Shown here piece by piece: positions 32,753 through 41,939 of a stretch of DNA of 64,000 nucleotides; the first letter of the stretch is position 1, and every line of letters starts with the position of its first letter. Both the position numbers and the translations under genes were made by a program. Source of the stretch: Nitrosopelagicus sp964511265 (GTDB taxonomy: Archaea; Thermoproteota; Nitrososphaeria; Nitrososphaerales; Nitrosopumilaceae); NCBI GenBank assembly GCA_964511265.1, contig CAZEES010000003.1, positions 1-64,000 on the forward strand. Direction: 5' to 3'. The notes below the pieces were generated by a model. That model saw only the letters and a list, made by a program, of their open reading frames with translations. It ran no database searches and was not told the DNA's origin.

Positions 32753-35407
32753 TTATCCAGATGTACATCCACTATATCCACATTCAATACAGATGTGGCA
32801 GCCCTCAGTTAAGACAAGAGTGTTCTTACAAGTAGGGCATAACTTTTCTTCTATTTCAGGTTCTGCCATTACATGATTTTCTCGAGGAAGTTCTTGTGGG
32901 GCAGTCACTTTGAGTGCATTGTTAATCTGCTTTAAGATGTATGGATTTTTGATATTACTTGTGATGTAATCGTATAGATAGTCAGTGGCGGTAACTTCAA
33001 AGGTTTTCTCAGAGTTTTCACTTGTCATATGAAGTACTTGTTTGTGTCTTGAACCATCACGATAAACAGTGATTCCTTTAAGGCCTAATTCATGTGCCAA
33101 CAAATAGGCTGCTTTTACGTCGTCTGCAGAGACATCGTTTGGCATATTGATTGTCTTTGCAATAGCATTTCCAATCCAGTCTTGCCACACTGCTTGAGCC
33201 ATTAGATGATCAGTCCAATGAATATCCATTGCAGTGACAAAGATGTTTTGAATCCATTCTGGTATTTCATCAATTCCTTTCACTGAACCATAGTTATCAG
33301 CAACTTTTGCTAGTAATTCTTCACTGTAAAGACCATTTTCCTTTAGAACCTCTTCAAACACTTTGTTTGTGTAAAAGAATCTTCCAACAGTGACACGTTT
33401 TTCAAATACTAGTGCAAAGGTTGGTTCCATTCCATTTGAACAATCAGATAGCATAGATAATGTTCCAGTTGGTGCAACAGTTGTTGTGAGAACATTTCTA
33501 ATTCCATATTTCTCAATTTTCGTGATTAAAGCATCCCAATCGTAATAGTGTCTTTGTCGTGGTTTTTCATAATAGCCAGCAATTGGGATCTTACCTTCAG
33601 GATATTCTGTCTTTGAACAAAGTGGGAATGCACCACGAGATTGTGCTAAAGCAACACTTTCTTCCATGGAGTAATATGATAGTGCTTCTGATAATTTAGC
33701 CATAAACTCGTAACCTTCTCTTGAGTTGTATGAAATTCGTAATTTGTATAATAAATCCGCAACTCCCATTACACCAAGACCAATTCTTCTCGATTCTTTT
33801 GATGCAACATTAATCTCTGGAACTGGATAATGATTTACGTCAATTACATTGTCTAAGAATCGTGTTGTCTTTCTAACAATTTCTTCATATTTTTGCCAGT
33901 CAAATTCGTATTGACCATCTGCTTTTCGTTTTGTAAGATTAGATAAATTGATTGATCCTAAATTACATGATTCGTAAGGATACAAACTTTGTTCGCCACA
34001 TGGATTTGTTGCACGAAGTGGTCCGCCACGTGCTTTTGCAAATACATTGTATTTGTTAATTAGATCAAAGAAGATTAAACCAGGTTCTGCACTTTTCCAT
34101 GCAGATGTTGCAATTAGATCAATAAGATGATGTGCATTTATTTCGCGTACTGGGCTATCATCTCTAGTACTTCGAAGTGTATATGCACCATCTTCACTAT
34201 TTACAAGTGCATTCCAAAAGTCACCCCACACTCCCACACTGACATTAAAGTTCTCTAAAACTCCTGGTTCTGTCTTGTTAGTAATGAATTTCTCAATATC
34301 GGGGTGTGATACATCCATGATTCCCATATTTGCACCCCTTCTCTTTCCTCCTTGTTTAATGACATCTGTAACAGTATTGATGATATTCATGAATGATACA
34401 GGACCAGATGCAACACCAGATGTAGATGCAACAATGTCACCTTCCTCTCTTAATTCTGAATAGTTAATTCCAACACCACCACCTGATTTGAAAATTAATG
34501 CTGCATCAGAAGTAGTCTTCATGATTTGTGCCATGTCATCAGGCATTCCTAGTACAAAGCATGCAGATAGTTGTCCGAGACGTCCACCAGCATTCATCAT
34601 AGTAGGAGAATTTGGTAAGAAGACTTGATTTACCATTAGTTCAAGGTATTCTGTAATTCTTGTACCGTATTCAGTAAATTGTTTTGCTGCAAGTTTTGTT
34701 AATAATTCTTTAAAGCTGATTTTTGCTTGACCTCTTTCTGCAATATCGATATATCCATTAACTAAACCTCTAAAGTGGTATTGATTTAGATAATATTCAT
34801 CAATTTTGAATTTATAATTGAATTGTTCTAATTTTGAAAGATATTCTTTTGCTTCGTCCACATTTTGTGGAGTATTTCCAGCTGCGTTGAATATTGAAGA
34901 GTCATGTAAGAGATCACCAATTCCAATTAGGATTGCAACTCTTTCAAATAATTGAGTTGGGCTTTCAATTATCTCATTTTTATTGTTTCTTAGAAGATAT
35001 CTGGATGCTAATACGCGAAGGCAGTTAAGATCAAAGTGTTTTGAGACGGGATCAAGCGTTTTTGTGTTAAGAACTTTCATCTTCTCATCACGAATCTTTC
35101 TTCTCTCATGTCTATACAGAATGTATGATTTTGCAATCTCACTGTGCCCTTGTTCTATCAAGGTTGATTCAACCATATCTTGGATATCTTCAACAGATGG
35201 GGGGTTTTCAGTACCAAATCCTTGAGTTGCTAATTTGTTTAGAACACCATCCGTTAGAGTTTGTGCAAGATCACGATCGCCTTCACTTGTAGCAAGTAAT
35301 GCCTTATAGATCGCGTTTGTAATTTTATTCTGATCAAACTTCGTTGTGTCACCATTTCTCTTTCGGATCTCCGCGAAAGACGACTCTATTTGTGAATTTT
35401 CAACCAA
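32753..35407 (-). CDS. nrdJ: Ribonucleotide reductase, class II (adenosylcobalamin-dependent)
   Basis: 884 residues. An N-terminal ATP-cone (about 10-105) senses dATP/ATP. The ten-stranded barrel has SACFVLGMPDD with a redox cysteine, NPCGEQSLYPYESCNLGSI around residue 470 with the thiyl-radical cysteine, and TTVAPTGTLSMLSDCSNG. The C-terminus holds two zinc-type pairs (CPTC, CIEC) and ends CTSG, carrying the re-reducing thiols. It uses B12, linking it to the cobalamin operon at 5-9 kb. The start is TTG; no ATG fits. The upstream gap carries two palindromes and a putative regulator gene. Confidence 0.94.
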   Translation of the reverse strand: MVENSQIESSFAEIRKRNGDTTKFDQNKITNAIYKALLATSEGDRDLAQTLTDGVLNKLATQGFGTENPPSVEDIQDMVESTLIEQGHSEIAKSYILYRHERRKIRDEKMKVLNTKTLDPVSKHFDLNCLRVLASRYLLRNNKNEIIESPTQLFERVAILIGIGDLLHDSSIFNAAGNTPQNVDEAKEYLSKLEQFNYKFKIDEYYLNQYHFRGLVNGYIDIAERGQAKISFKELLTKLAAKQFTEYGTRITEYLELMVNQVFLPNSPTMMNAGGRLGQLSACFVLGMPDDMAQIMKTTSDAALIFKSGGGVGINYSELREEGDIVASTSGVASGPVSFMNIINTVTDVIKQGGKRRGANMGIMDVSHPDIEKFITNKTEPGVLENFNVSVGVWGDFWNALVNSEDGAYTLRSTRDDSPVREINAHHLIDLIATSAWKSAEPGLIFFDLINKYNVFAKARGGPLRATNPCGEQSLYPYESCNLGSINLSNLTKRKADGQYEFDWQKYEEIVRKTTRFLDNVIDVNHYPVPEINVASKESRRIGLGVMGVADLLYKLRISYNSREGYEFMAKLSEALSYYSMEESVALAQSRGAFPLCSKTEYPEGKIPIAGYYEKPRQRHYYDWDALITKIEKYGIRNVLTTTVAPTGTLSMLSDCSNGMEPTFALVFEKRVTVGRFFYTNKVFEEVLKENGLYSEELLAKVADNYGSVKGIDEIPEWIQNIFVTAMDIHWTDHLMAQAVWQDWIGNAIAKTINMPNDVSADDVKAAYLLAHELGLKGITVYRDGSRHKQVLHMTSENSEKTFEVTATDYLYDYITSNIKNPYILKQINNALKVTAPQELPRENHVMAEPEIEEKLCPTCKNTLVLTEGCHICIECGYSGCTSG

Positions 35408-35493
35408 TTATAATCCCCAAGAACATCTTATTCTAAACAGCTTAAAAATTCTTTGGCAATAGTTTTTCCAACAATGAGTAAATTAATTTCACA

Positions 35494-35507
35494 ACGAAAA
35501 ATTTCGT
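35494..35507. promoter_or_regulatory. Palindrome 1 upstream of nrdJ (possible operator)
   Basis: ACGAAAAATTTCGT is a perfect inverted repeat (ACGAAA-AA-TTTCGT). It lies in the 254-base gap between nrdJ and the HTH/ATP-cone gene, about 90 bases before the nrdJ start. Its CGAA/TTCG half-sites recur in a second palindrome centred 80 bases away. Confidence 0.45.
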
Positions 35508-35572
35508 AGCATTTTATGGATTTTCATAGTGCTAATTGTAAGATCAAGATTTTGTTCTTGTTTTCAAATTGA

Positions 35573-35588
35573 TCGAAACGAATTTCGA
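35573..35588. promoter_or_regulatory. Palindrome 2 upstream of nrdJ (possible operator)
   Basis: TCGAAACGAATTTCGA pairs at its ends (TCGAAA with TTTCGA, or CGAA with TTCG in the overlapping core). It shares the CGAA/TTCG half-sites with the site at 35494-35507, centre to centre 80 bases. Confidence 0.4.
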
Positions 35589-35661
35589 ACCAGAAGATAC
35601 TACAATAAGCAAAACACTATTTCCTTGAAAAGTTTCATGCCTAGAAGTTCCTAAGGAGATT

Positions 35662-37740
35662 TTATTTTGTGTGTTTAATTGGTTTGAATGACGAAATTAG
35701 CGAAGATGCTTTTTCAATTGCCTTTTTTATATCGTCGTCCTTTGCTTTTGGATCAAATGGCAATTTTACGAGCAGACCACCATCTAATGTCTTTGAAATC
35801 TTGTTATACTCAGATATGATGTCACTTTTAGCAGTTAATTTACCAAGTTCTGCATAGTTTAATTCCAATCCTTGAGAATAAAGATCACCATCTAAGACAT
35901 CCATGATTGAGTTCTTGCCATATTTTTCACTATCAAGTGTAACAAATCTTGTTAATTCATCACTATCAACCATTGCAATAGAGACATCAATTCCCATCTC
36001 TTGACCTTTTTTATGTACAATATCAACGGCAGTTTCTAAGACTTTGTTTAGAATTTCCTTTCCTTCTTTGTCATCTTTATGTCCAAGTATTTTGTAAACT
36101 GCTTCTTTTAGTCCAACAAGATTAAGAATTAAAGAAGAATTATTTTTTTGCATGAATTGAGTTTTTTCTGCAAGTATTGGATTTACACCACGTCTAATTA
36201 GATCAGACACATCTTTTTTGCGTGTTGCCATTGCAGCAATTGCAGGTTTCAGTAGTAAAGCAAGTCTAGCTCTGAAGTATGTTTCATCTTTACTTGATTC
36301 AAGTGCTAAACGTGGAAGGTTAATGGATAATGATCCTAGTTTTATTGAGGGTTCAGAAGTTTTACTAGAATGTCTAATTGCATTAGTTGAACACATTCCT
36401 TTGGAGAAGGTTACATTTCCACCATGAGATACAGTTTGTGAAAGTATTTCGGAGTGATCACTAACTTTTCCTTTCTCATAATCAACAACTAAACCAATTT
36501 TTGGTGCAGGAGTTGCTTTGACAAAAGTATTGTATGCAGAGAAGATTGTATTAATTAATTTTTTATCACCTGAGAGTGGAACTCTGAAGGACAGTATAGT
36601 TGGAGATTTATCAAGACTAATAGATGTAGACGACATTGTAAAGACATCTACAAGCATTTTTTCAATATCAGAATGTGTTTTTGAGAATTTTCCAACTACT
36701 GCAGCTAAATCATCTATTACTATTTCTTGTGATGATTCTTTTGATAGTAAATTAAAGATCATAGGAAGCACCTTTCCCAAGTCATGAAGTGTTTTTGGTG
36801 CAGGAACTCTTGTAACTCCAGGACACTTGCCTTTTAGATCAATTCCTTCGTCAATTAGTTCTTTGAGATTGAGGAATATAGTATCAGGTAGTAATGACCA
36901 CAAACCCAGATTAGAGATATGTAATTCTCCAGAGAGGTGAGAATCAGCAATGTCTTTTGGTAATGTATTTGTGAGTAAGTATTCAGCTAGGGTGTTTTTT
37001 CCACTAGTGAACAGTATATCTTCAACACCATTTCGTATATTTTCAACATTTGTGAACATTTCTTGAATGTCAAATACAGGCATTCCAAGTCGTGCAAGTT
37101 TATTTCTATATTCTTCATGACCATGCTCCAATAGAACATTATTCACCATTTCACGAATTAGTGAACCAGTAAGGTACGTTGTCTGAAATTTGTAGATTCT
37201 GTTTTCTACTTCTTCAGTAATTTTTTGTGATAATTCAAGTGGAAGACTTCCTTCACGTACTAAAGATTGAATGATTTTGTCAGAGTTGAATTCCTCAATG
37301 GAATCATGTGACGTTCTGACATACATCTTTCCACTTTCGATGATGGATCTCTCTTCAATTTGTCTGGCTAGACTTAGAACCAGTTTTCCAAGATTTGTGA
37401 TAGTATAACGTCTTTCAGACTTGTTTAATGCCACAAGGGATTGTCTAAGAAGTTTTCTCAAATGATAGGCGAATTTACCACTCTCTTTTTTTGATTTGAA
37501 TCCAGCTAGAGATTTTAATTCAGAATAAGTCAGAGGGCCTTTGGAATTTAAGATTCTTAAGATATCGATTCTGTTTGGGCTAGCCATAACAGAGAATATC
37601 ATTCTGACACGTTTTGAGGTAGATTGTAGACGACCATCACCTTTAGTATCATCATCCACTGCCAAATCTAGATCGTCATCGTCGTCGACGTCGACATCCA
37701 TTACTAATTCTTCTTCAAAATCTTCGTCTTGTTTCCCCAT
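35662..37740 (-). CDS. Winged-helix / ATP-cone / NrdD-like fusion protein (candidate nucleotide-sensing regulator)
   Basis: 692 residues in four parts: an acidic tail (1-35, Asp run), an ArsR-like winged helix (about 40-128: SPNRIDILRILNSKGPLTYS and wing SERRYTITNLGKL), an ATP-cone (about 139-220) and a class III ribonucleotide reductase-like barrel (about 225-690). The last shows HLSGELHISNLG (268-279), close to the NrdD H..G.IHIHDL motif, and GSLSINLPRLAL. It lacks the glycyl-radical C-terminus and has only two cysteines (306, 450), so catalysis is very unlikely. I infer a regulator that reads nucleotides through the cone and barrel. It lies just upstream of nrdJ on the same strand. An NrdD paralogue with another role is the alternative. 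Confidence 0.75.
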   Translation of the reverse strand: MGKQDEDFEEELVMDVDVDDDDDLDLAVDDDTKGDGRLQSTSKRVRMIFSVMASPNRIDILRILNSKGPLTYSELKSLAGFKSKKESGKFAYHLRKLLRQSLVALNKSERRYTITNLGKLVLSLARQIEERSIIESGKMYVRTSHDSIEEFNSDKIIQSLVREGSLPLELSQKITEEVENRIYKFQTTYLTGSLIREMVNNVLLEHGHEEYRNKLARLGMPVFDIQEMFTNVENIRNGVEDILFTSGKNTLAEYLLTNTLPKDIADSHLSGELHISNLGLWSLLPDTIFLNLKELIDEGIDLKGKCPGVTRVPAPKTLHDLGKVLPMIFNLLSKESSQEIVIDDLAAVVGKFSKTHSDIEKMLVDVFTMSSTSISLDKSPTILSFRVPLSGDKKLINTIFSAYNTFVKATPAPKIGLVVDYEKGKVSDHSEILSQTVSHGGNVTFSKGMCSTNAIRHSSKTSEPSIKLGSLSINLPRLALESSKDETYFRARLALLLKPAIAAMATRKKDVSDLIRRGVNPILAEKTQFMQKNNSSLILNLVGLKEAVYKILGHKDDKEGKEILNKVLETAVDIVHKKGQEMGIDVSIAMVDSDELTRFVTLDSEKYGKNSIMDVLDGDLYSQGLELNYAELGKLTAKSDIISEYNKISKTLDGGLLVKLPFDPKAKDDDIKKAIEKASSLISSFKPIKHTK

Positions 37741-37805
37741 TAAATAAGTAAAAAAAAATTAGCTAATAAGGATTCTTATAATTAACGTATGGATCGGGTT
37801 AGAAA

Positions 37806-37967
37806 TTACTTTTCTTCAACATCTAAAGAAAATTCTGATGTTGATAATGTCTGATTACATGATGGACATTTGTTGTTGTAATGTTTTAGAACATCTTTAA
37901 CAGACTTTAGCATTTTCATTGTAGAGATCTTCTCTCCACACTTTCCACATACAACTTCTACTGACAT
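37806..37967 (-). CDS. Small zinc-ribbon protein (53 aa)
   Basis: The product begins MSVEVVCGKCGEKI and later has NNKCPSCNQTL: two CxxC pairs about 24 residues apart, a zinc ribbon. TTTTTAAT lies about 30 bases before the ATG. It sits alone between the HTH/ATP-cone gene and the DUF35 gene. Function unknown. Confidence 0.6.
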   Translation of the reverse strand: MSVEVVCGKCGEKISTMKMLKSVKDVLKHYNNKCPSCNQTLSTSEFSLDVEEK

Positions 37968-38036
37968 AATAGATCAATTCTTACAGAACAATTAAAAATT
38001 ATAAAAATTTTTTTTAATAAATGCAATAAAATTGAT

Positions 38037-38402
38037 TTACTGTTTTTCTAAGACTATGCCACGTTCATCAAAGCCCACAATTTTCACAGAGGTGCCAATT
38101 GGGAGATCTTCAGGGGCTGGTATTTTTGCCAGAAATCCCGAGATTCGTATGCCAGAGTCGTCTAATTCCATAACAACCCAAGCGTAAGGAGCCAAGTCCT
38201 CAAATCCAGCAGGCGGAACAGTCATGATTGTATATGTGATAACCTTTCCAACTCCTTTTAGAATAGAATCTTCAAATCCCTTGTTTCCACATTTTTTACA
38301 AAAGTAAACAGTTGCAAGATGGAGCTCGCCACATTTAGTACATTTTCTAGCTAGGACATTTCCATCCTTTGCTGCTTCTATAAATTCAGGTTTTGCAGAC
38401 AA
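38037..38402 (-). CDS. DUF35 OB-fold/zinc-ribbon acyl-CoA-binding protein, thiolase partner
   Basis: About 121 residues from a TTG at 38402. A rubredoxin-like zinc ribbon (CTKCGELH and CKKCG) is followed by an OB fold. In archaea this protein bridges acetoacetyl-CoA thiolase and HMG-CoA synthase so the unfavourable thiolase product is channelled. The frame is open to a TTG at 38453, which would overlap the thiolase by 50 bases. The TTG one base past the thiolase stop gives SAKPEFIEAAKDGNVLARKC, where the family begins. Confidence 0.83.
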   Translation of the reverse strand: MSAKPEFIEAAKDGNVLARKCTKCGELHLATVYFCKKCGNKGFEDSILKGVGKVITYTIMTVPPAGFEDLAPYAWVVMELDDSGIRISGFLAKIPAPEDLPIGTSVKIVGFDERGIVLEKQ

Positions 38403-38403
38403 T

Positions 38404-39564
<1,161 letters not shown>

Positions 39565-39636
39565 GAAAATTTGCTGACCTAGTCCCTATAAAAATTGATC
39601 AAGTAATTTCATTAACTTGAGACATTGTCAAAAGAT

Positions 39637-40077
39637 ATGAGAAAAAAAATGCAGGTTTCTATTACAAAGTCTGAAAAACGAAACGTTACAAAATCAACTA
39701 AAAAAATTGTAAGTAATTTTAAAACAGAGATTGATCAATACTATGATGAAAATGGATTTGTTTCGTTTTCTGCAAAGAGTAAAAAATACATAATTTTAGG
39801 AACAAATTCTCCAAAAGAAGGAATATGTGAGTGTCCAGAATGTCATATAGGACAGTTATCAGTCATAAAATCAATCACAACAAAGAAACGATTCATAGGA
39901 TGTACGAATTATCAAAATGGCTGTAAGGCATCAGCCCCACTTTTACAAAAGGCAATGCTAAAAGTTCTAAAAACTAAATGTCCGGAATGTCAATGGCCTA
40001 CCGTAATTTTCAGGTATACAAGAAAACAAGAGTGGAGAAGGCAATGCGCAAACATGAAATGTAAAACTAGATCTTAA
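39637..40077 (+). CDS. Topoisomerase-type zinc-finger protein
   Basis: About 146 residues from the ATG at 39637 (a TTG at 39625 and an ATG at 39649 are alternatives). A basic N-terminal stretch precedes a C4 finger of the topoisomerase I tail type (CECPECHIGQ ... FIGCTNYQNGCKAS) and a second CxxC ribbon (TKCPECQWP ... CANMKC). No catalytic topoisomerase domain is present. Probably a nucleic-acid-binding protein. Its 3' end overlaps the convergent nitrilase by 11 bases. Confidence 0.68.
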   Translation: MRKKMQVSITKSEKRNVTKSTKKIVSNFKTEIDQYYDENGFVSFSAKSKKYIILGTNSPKEGICECPECHIGQLSVIKSITTKKRFIGCTNYQNGCKASAPLLQKAMLKVLKTKCPECQWPTVIFRYTRKQEWRRQCANMKCKTRS

Positions 40078-40876
40078 AATCAGAGTAGATGTCTGTTCGT
40101 CTATTTTTTAGTAGTGGAAGTTTTTTTCTAACTTCATGAACCTTATCCAAAGAGATGTTAACATAACCAATTCCCTGTCGCTTTTTCATATCAAGTAAGA
40201 TACGGCCATATGGATCAATTGCTAGACTTCGTCCTGAATAGACATGCCCTAGATGATCAGGCGCTATTACATAACATCCATTTTCAATTGCACGAGATTT
40301 GTTTAATGTTAACCAATGTTCTTCCTTCATAGGACCATTCACCCATGCAGATGGTGCAACTAAAACTTCTGTGCCAGATGATGCTAGTGCCCTTGACATT
40401 TCCGGGAATCGTAAATCATAGCAAATGAGCATTCCAATTTTTCCAACGGAAGTTTTTGTAGGCAAGGGTATTACAGAACCAGATGACATTTTATCAGATT
40501 CTTTAAAACCCAAAGCATCGTAAAGATGGATTTTTCTATATTTTCCTGTAACTTCTCCTTTTTTGTTAATGACAAATGATGTGTCATACACACGATCTTT
40601 TTTTCTACTTTTTTCATACATTGTACCAACAATACTGATTGAGTGTTGCTTTGCAGATCCTGCAACAGCAGAAACAAATTCTCCATTTATTGTTTCAGCT
40701 TCGTGTGCAACTTGTTTTGCTGTTTGTGTTGATGGAGTGTAAAACATCATGTATTCGGGGAAGGTAACCATGTCAGCATTGTTCTTTGCTGCTTGTTTTA
40801 TGTAGTCTAGAATTTTTGGAAGATTTTTTTTCTTATCAGTTGATGCTTTAAACTGAACAATTGCAATCTTTGACAT
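40067..40876 (-). CDS. Carbon-nitrogen hydrolase (nitrilase superfamily, Nit-like amidase)
   Basis: 269 residues with the full catalytic triad: Glu in TFPEYM, Lys in YRKIHLYD and Cys in LICYDLRFPE. The best general match is the Nit1/Nit2 omega-amidase or deaminated-glutathione amidase group, which hydrolyses small amides to release ammonia. Substrate is not certain. The small tautomerase gene is 35 bases upstream on the same strand. Confidence 0.88.
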   Translation of the reverse strand: MSKIAIVQFKASTDKKKNLPKILDYIKQAAKNNADMVTFPEYMMFYTPSTQTAKQVAHEAETINGEFVSAVAGSAKQHSISIVGTMYEKSRKKDRVYDTSFVINKKGEVTGKYRKIHLYDALGFKESDKMSSGSVIPLPTKTSVGKIGMLICYDLRFPEMSRALASSGTEVLVAPSAWVNGPMKEEHWLTLNKSRAIENGCYVIAPDHLGHVYSGRSLAIDPYGRILLDMKKRQGIGYVNISLDKVHEVRKKLPLLKNRRTDIYSDFKI

Positions 40877-40911
40877 GATTTATGTAAAAAATATTAAAAT
40901 AAAAAGATAGA

Positions 40912-41088
40912 TTAGAGTTGTTTTCCTGCAAGGAACCAGTTCTCTTTTGGATTTTCGTCAAAGACAATGATCACATGATCTTCTTTTGTTTTTAGAATTT
41001 CAACTGCAGATTTTGTGATAGCCTTTGCAAATTCCTGTTTTTGTTCTTCAGAACGTCCAGGATATAGTGATACCTGTATGTACGGCAT
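40912..41088 (-). CDS. 4-oxalocrotonate tautomerase family protein (58 aa)
   Basis: The product begins MPYIQVSLYPGRSEEQKQ. Pro-2, which becomes the N-terminal catalytic proline after Met removal, is in place. The beta-alpha-beta layout and length are those of 4-OT subunits, and the C-terminal part has VIIVFDENPKENWFLAGK. Such enzymes form hexamers and tautomerise keto acids; the natural substrate is unknown. Confidence 0.82.
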   Translation of the reverse strand: MPYIQVSLYPGRSEEQKQEFAKAITKSAVEILKTKEDHVIIVFDENPKENWFLAGKQL

Positions 41089-41126
41089 GAATTGAAATCA
41101 TATCTATGATAATTTAATTGATTGAA

Positions 41127-41897
41127 TCAACGCCAATCACCTTTGTATCCATACCTAGAACCGTAGGCATAATCAGATTTGTTAGTTTTCTTATAGAAAT
41201 AACCAACTCCTAATCCCAAAAAGAATCCACCAATGTGTGCCAAAAATGCAACACCGCCACCTGCAACACCAAATCCTCCTATGAAGAATGGTAACAAGTT
41301 TTGGAAGATTAGCCAAAATGGTAAGAAGAATTTTGCAGGAATGTGCATCATTCGCCAGAAAAATCCCAACATAACGAACGTCATGACCTTAGCTCGTGGG
41401 AACATTACCAAATATGCACCAAGAATTCCAGCAATTGCACCAGATGCACCAACTGCAGGAATTCCGCTTCCTGCATCACCATAAATGTGAATTAACCCTG
41501 CACCGACTCCCCACATTAGATAAATTCCAATGTATTTGACTCTACCAAACTTGGCTTCAATGTTGTCACCAAAGATCCACAGAAACAACATGTTTCCTCC
41601 AAGATGCATTATTCCTCCATGCATGAATGTCGAGGTAATCAGAGTAATTTCAGGAATTGCAGGACAATTAATAATTTCAGCACCGGTATTGATTCCATCA
41701 ATCTGACCTGTAACACATCCTGGAACTGCACCCCAAGTCAGAAACATGTTCATTGCTTCATAATTTGAAAACTCGATAAATTGTCCAGTAATTGAAACCT
41801 CAATTCCAAATACTATAACGTTCATAATGATTAGCGCAATTGTTAGTTTTGGTTTAAATCCTGGCGGATGTGGATTTTCATCTCTTAATGGAAGCAT
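41127..41897 (-). CDS. Rhomboid family intramembrane serine protease
   Basis: 256 residues with six or more membrane segments. GASGAIAGILGAYL carries the catalytic Ser, HIGGFFLGLGVGY the catalytic His, and the HLGGNMLFLWIFGDN segment is typical. It cleaves membrane proteins within the bilayer. It stands beside a group of exported, membrane-anchored proteins, which could be its clients (inference only). Confidence 0.92.
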   Translation of the reverse strand: MLPLRDENPHPPGFKPKLTIALIIMNVIVFGIEVSITGQFIEFSNYEAMNMFLTWGAVPGCVTGQIDGINTGAEIINCPAIPEITLITSTFMHGGIMHLGGNMLFLWIFGDNIEAKFGRVKYIGIYLMWGVGAGLIHIYGDAGSGIPAVGASGAIAGILGAYLVMFPRAKVMTFVMLGFFWRMMHIPAKFFLPFWLIFQNLLPFFIGGFGVAGGGVAFLAHIGGFFLGLGVGYFYKKTNKSDYAYGSRYGYKGDWR

Positions 41898-41939
41898 GAA
41901 TCAATCTGATTGTGTTTAATTTGTATAAGAATTTTCAGT

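Noticed and set aside
35408..35661. Hidden small gene in the nrdJ upstream gap
   Set aside because: No convincing frame was found on either strand; the palindromes and promoter explain the space better.
35662..37740. Active anaerobic (class III) ribonucleotide reductase
   Set aside because: The glycyl-radical C-terminus is absent, only two cysteines remain, and no NrdG activase is nearby; the N-terminal HTH also argues against it.
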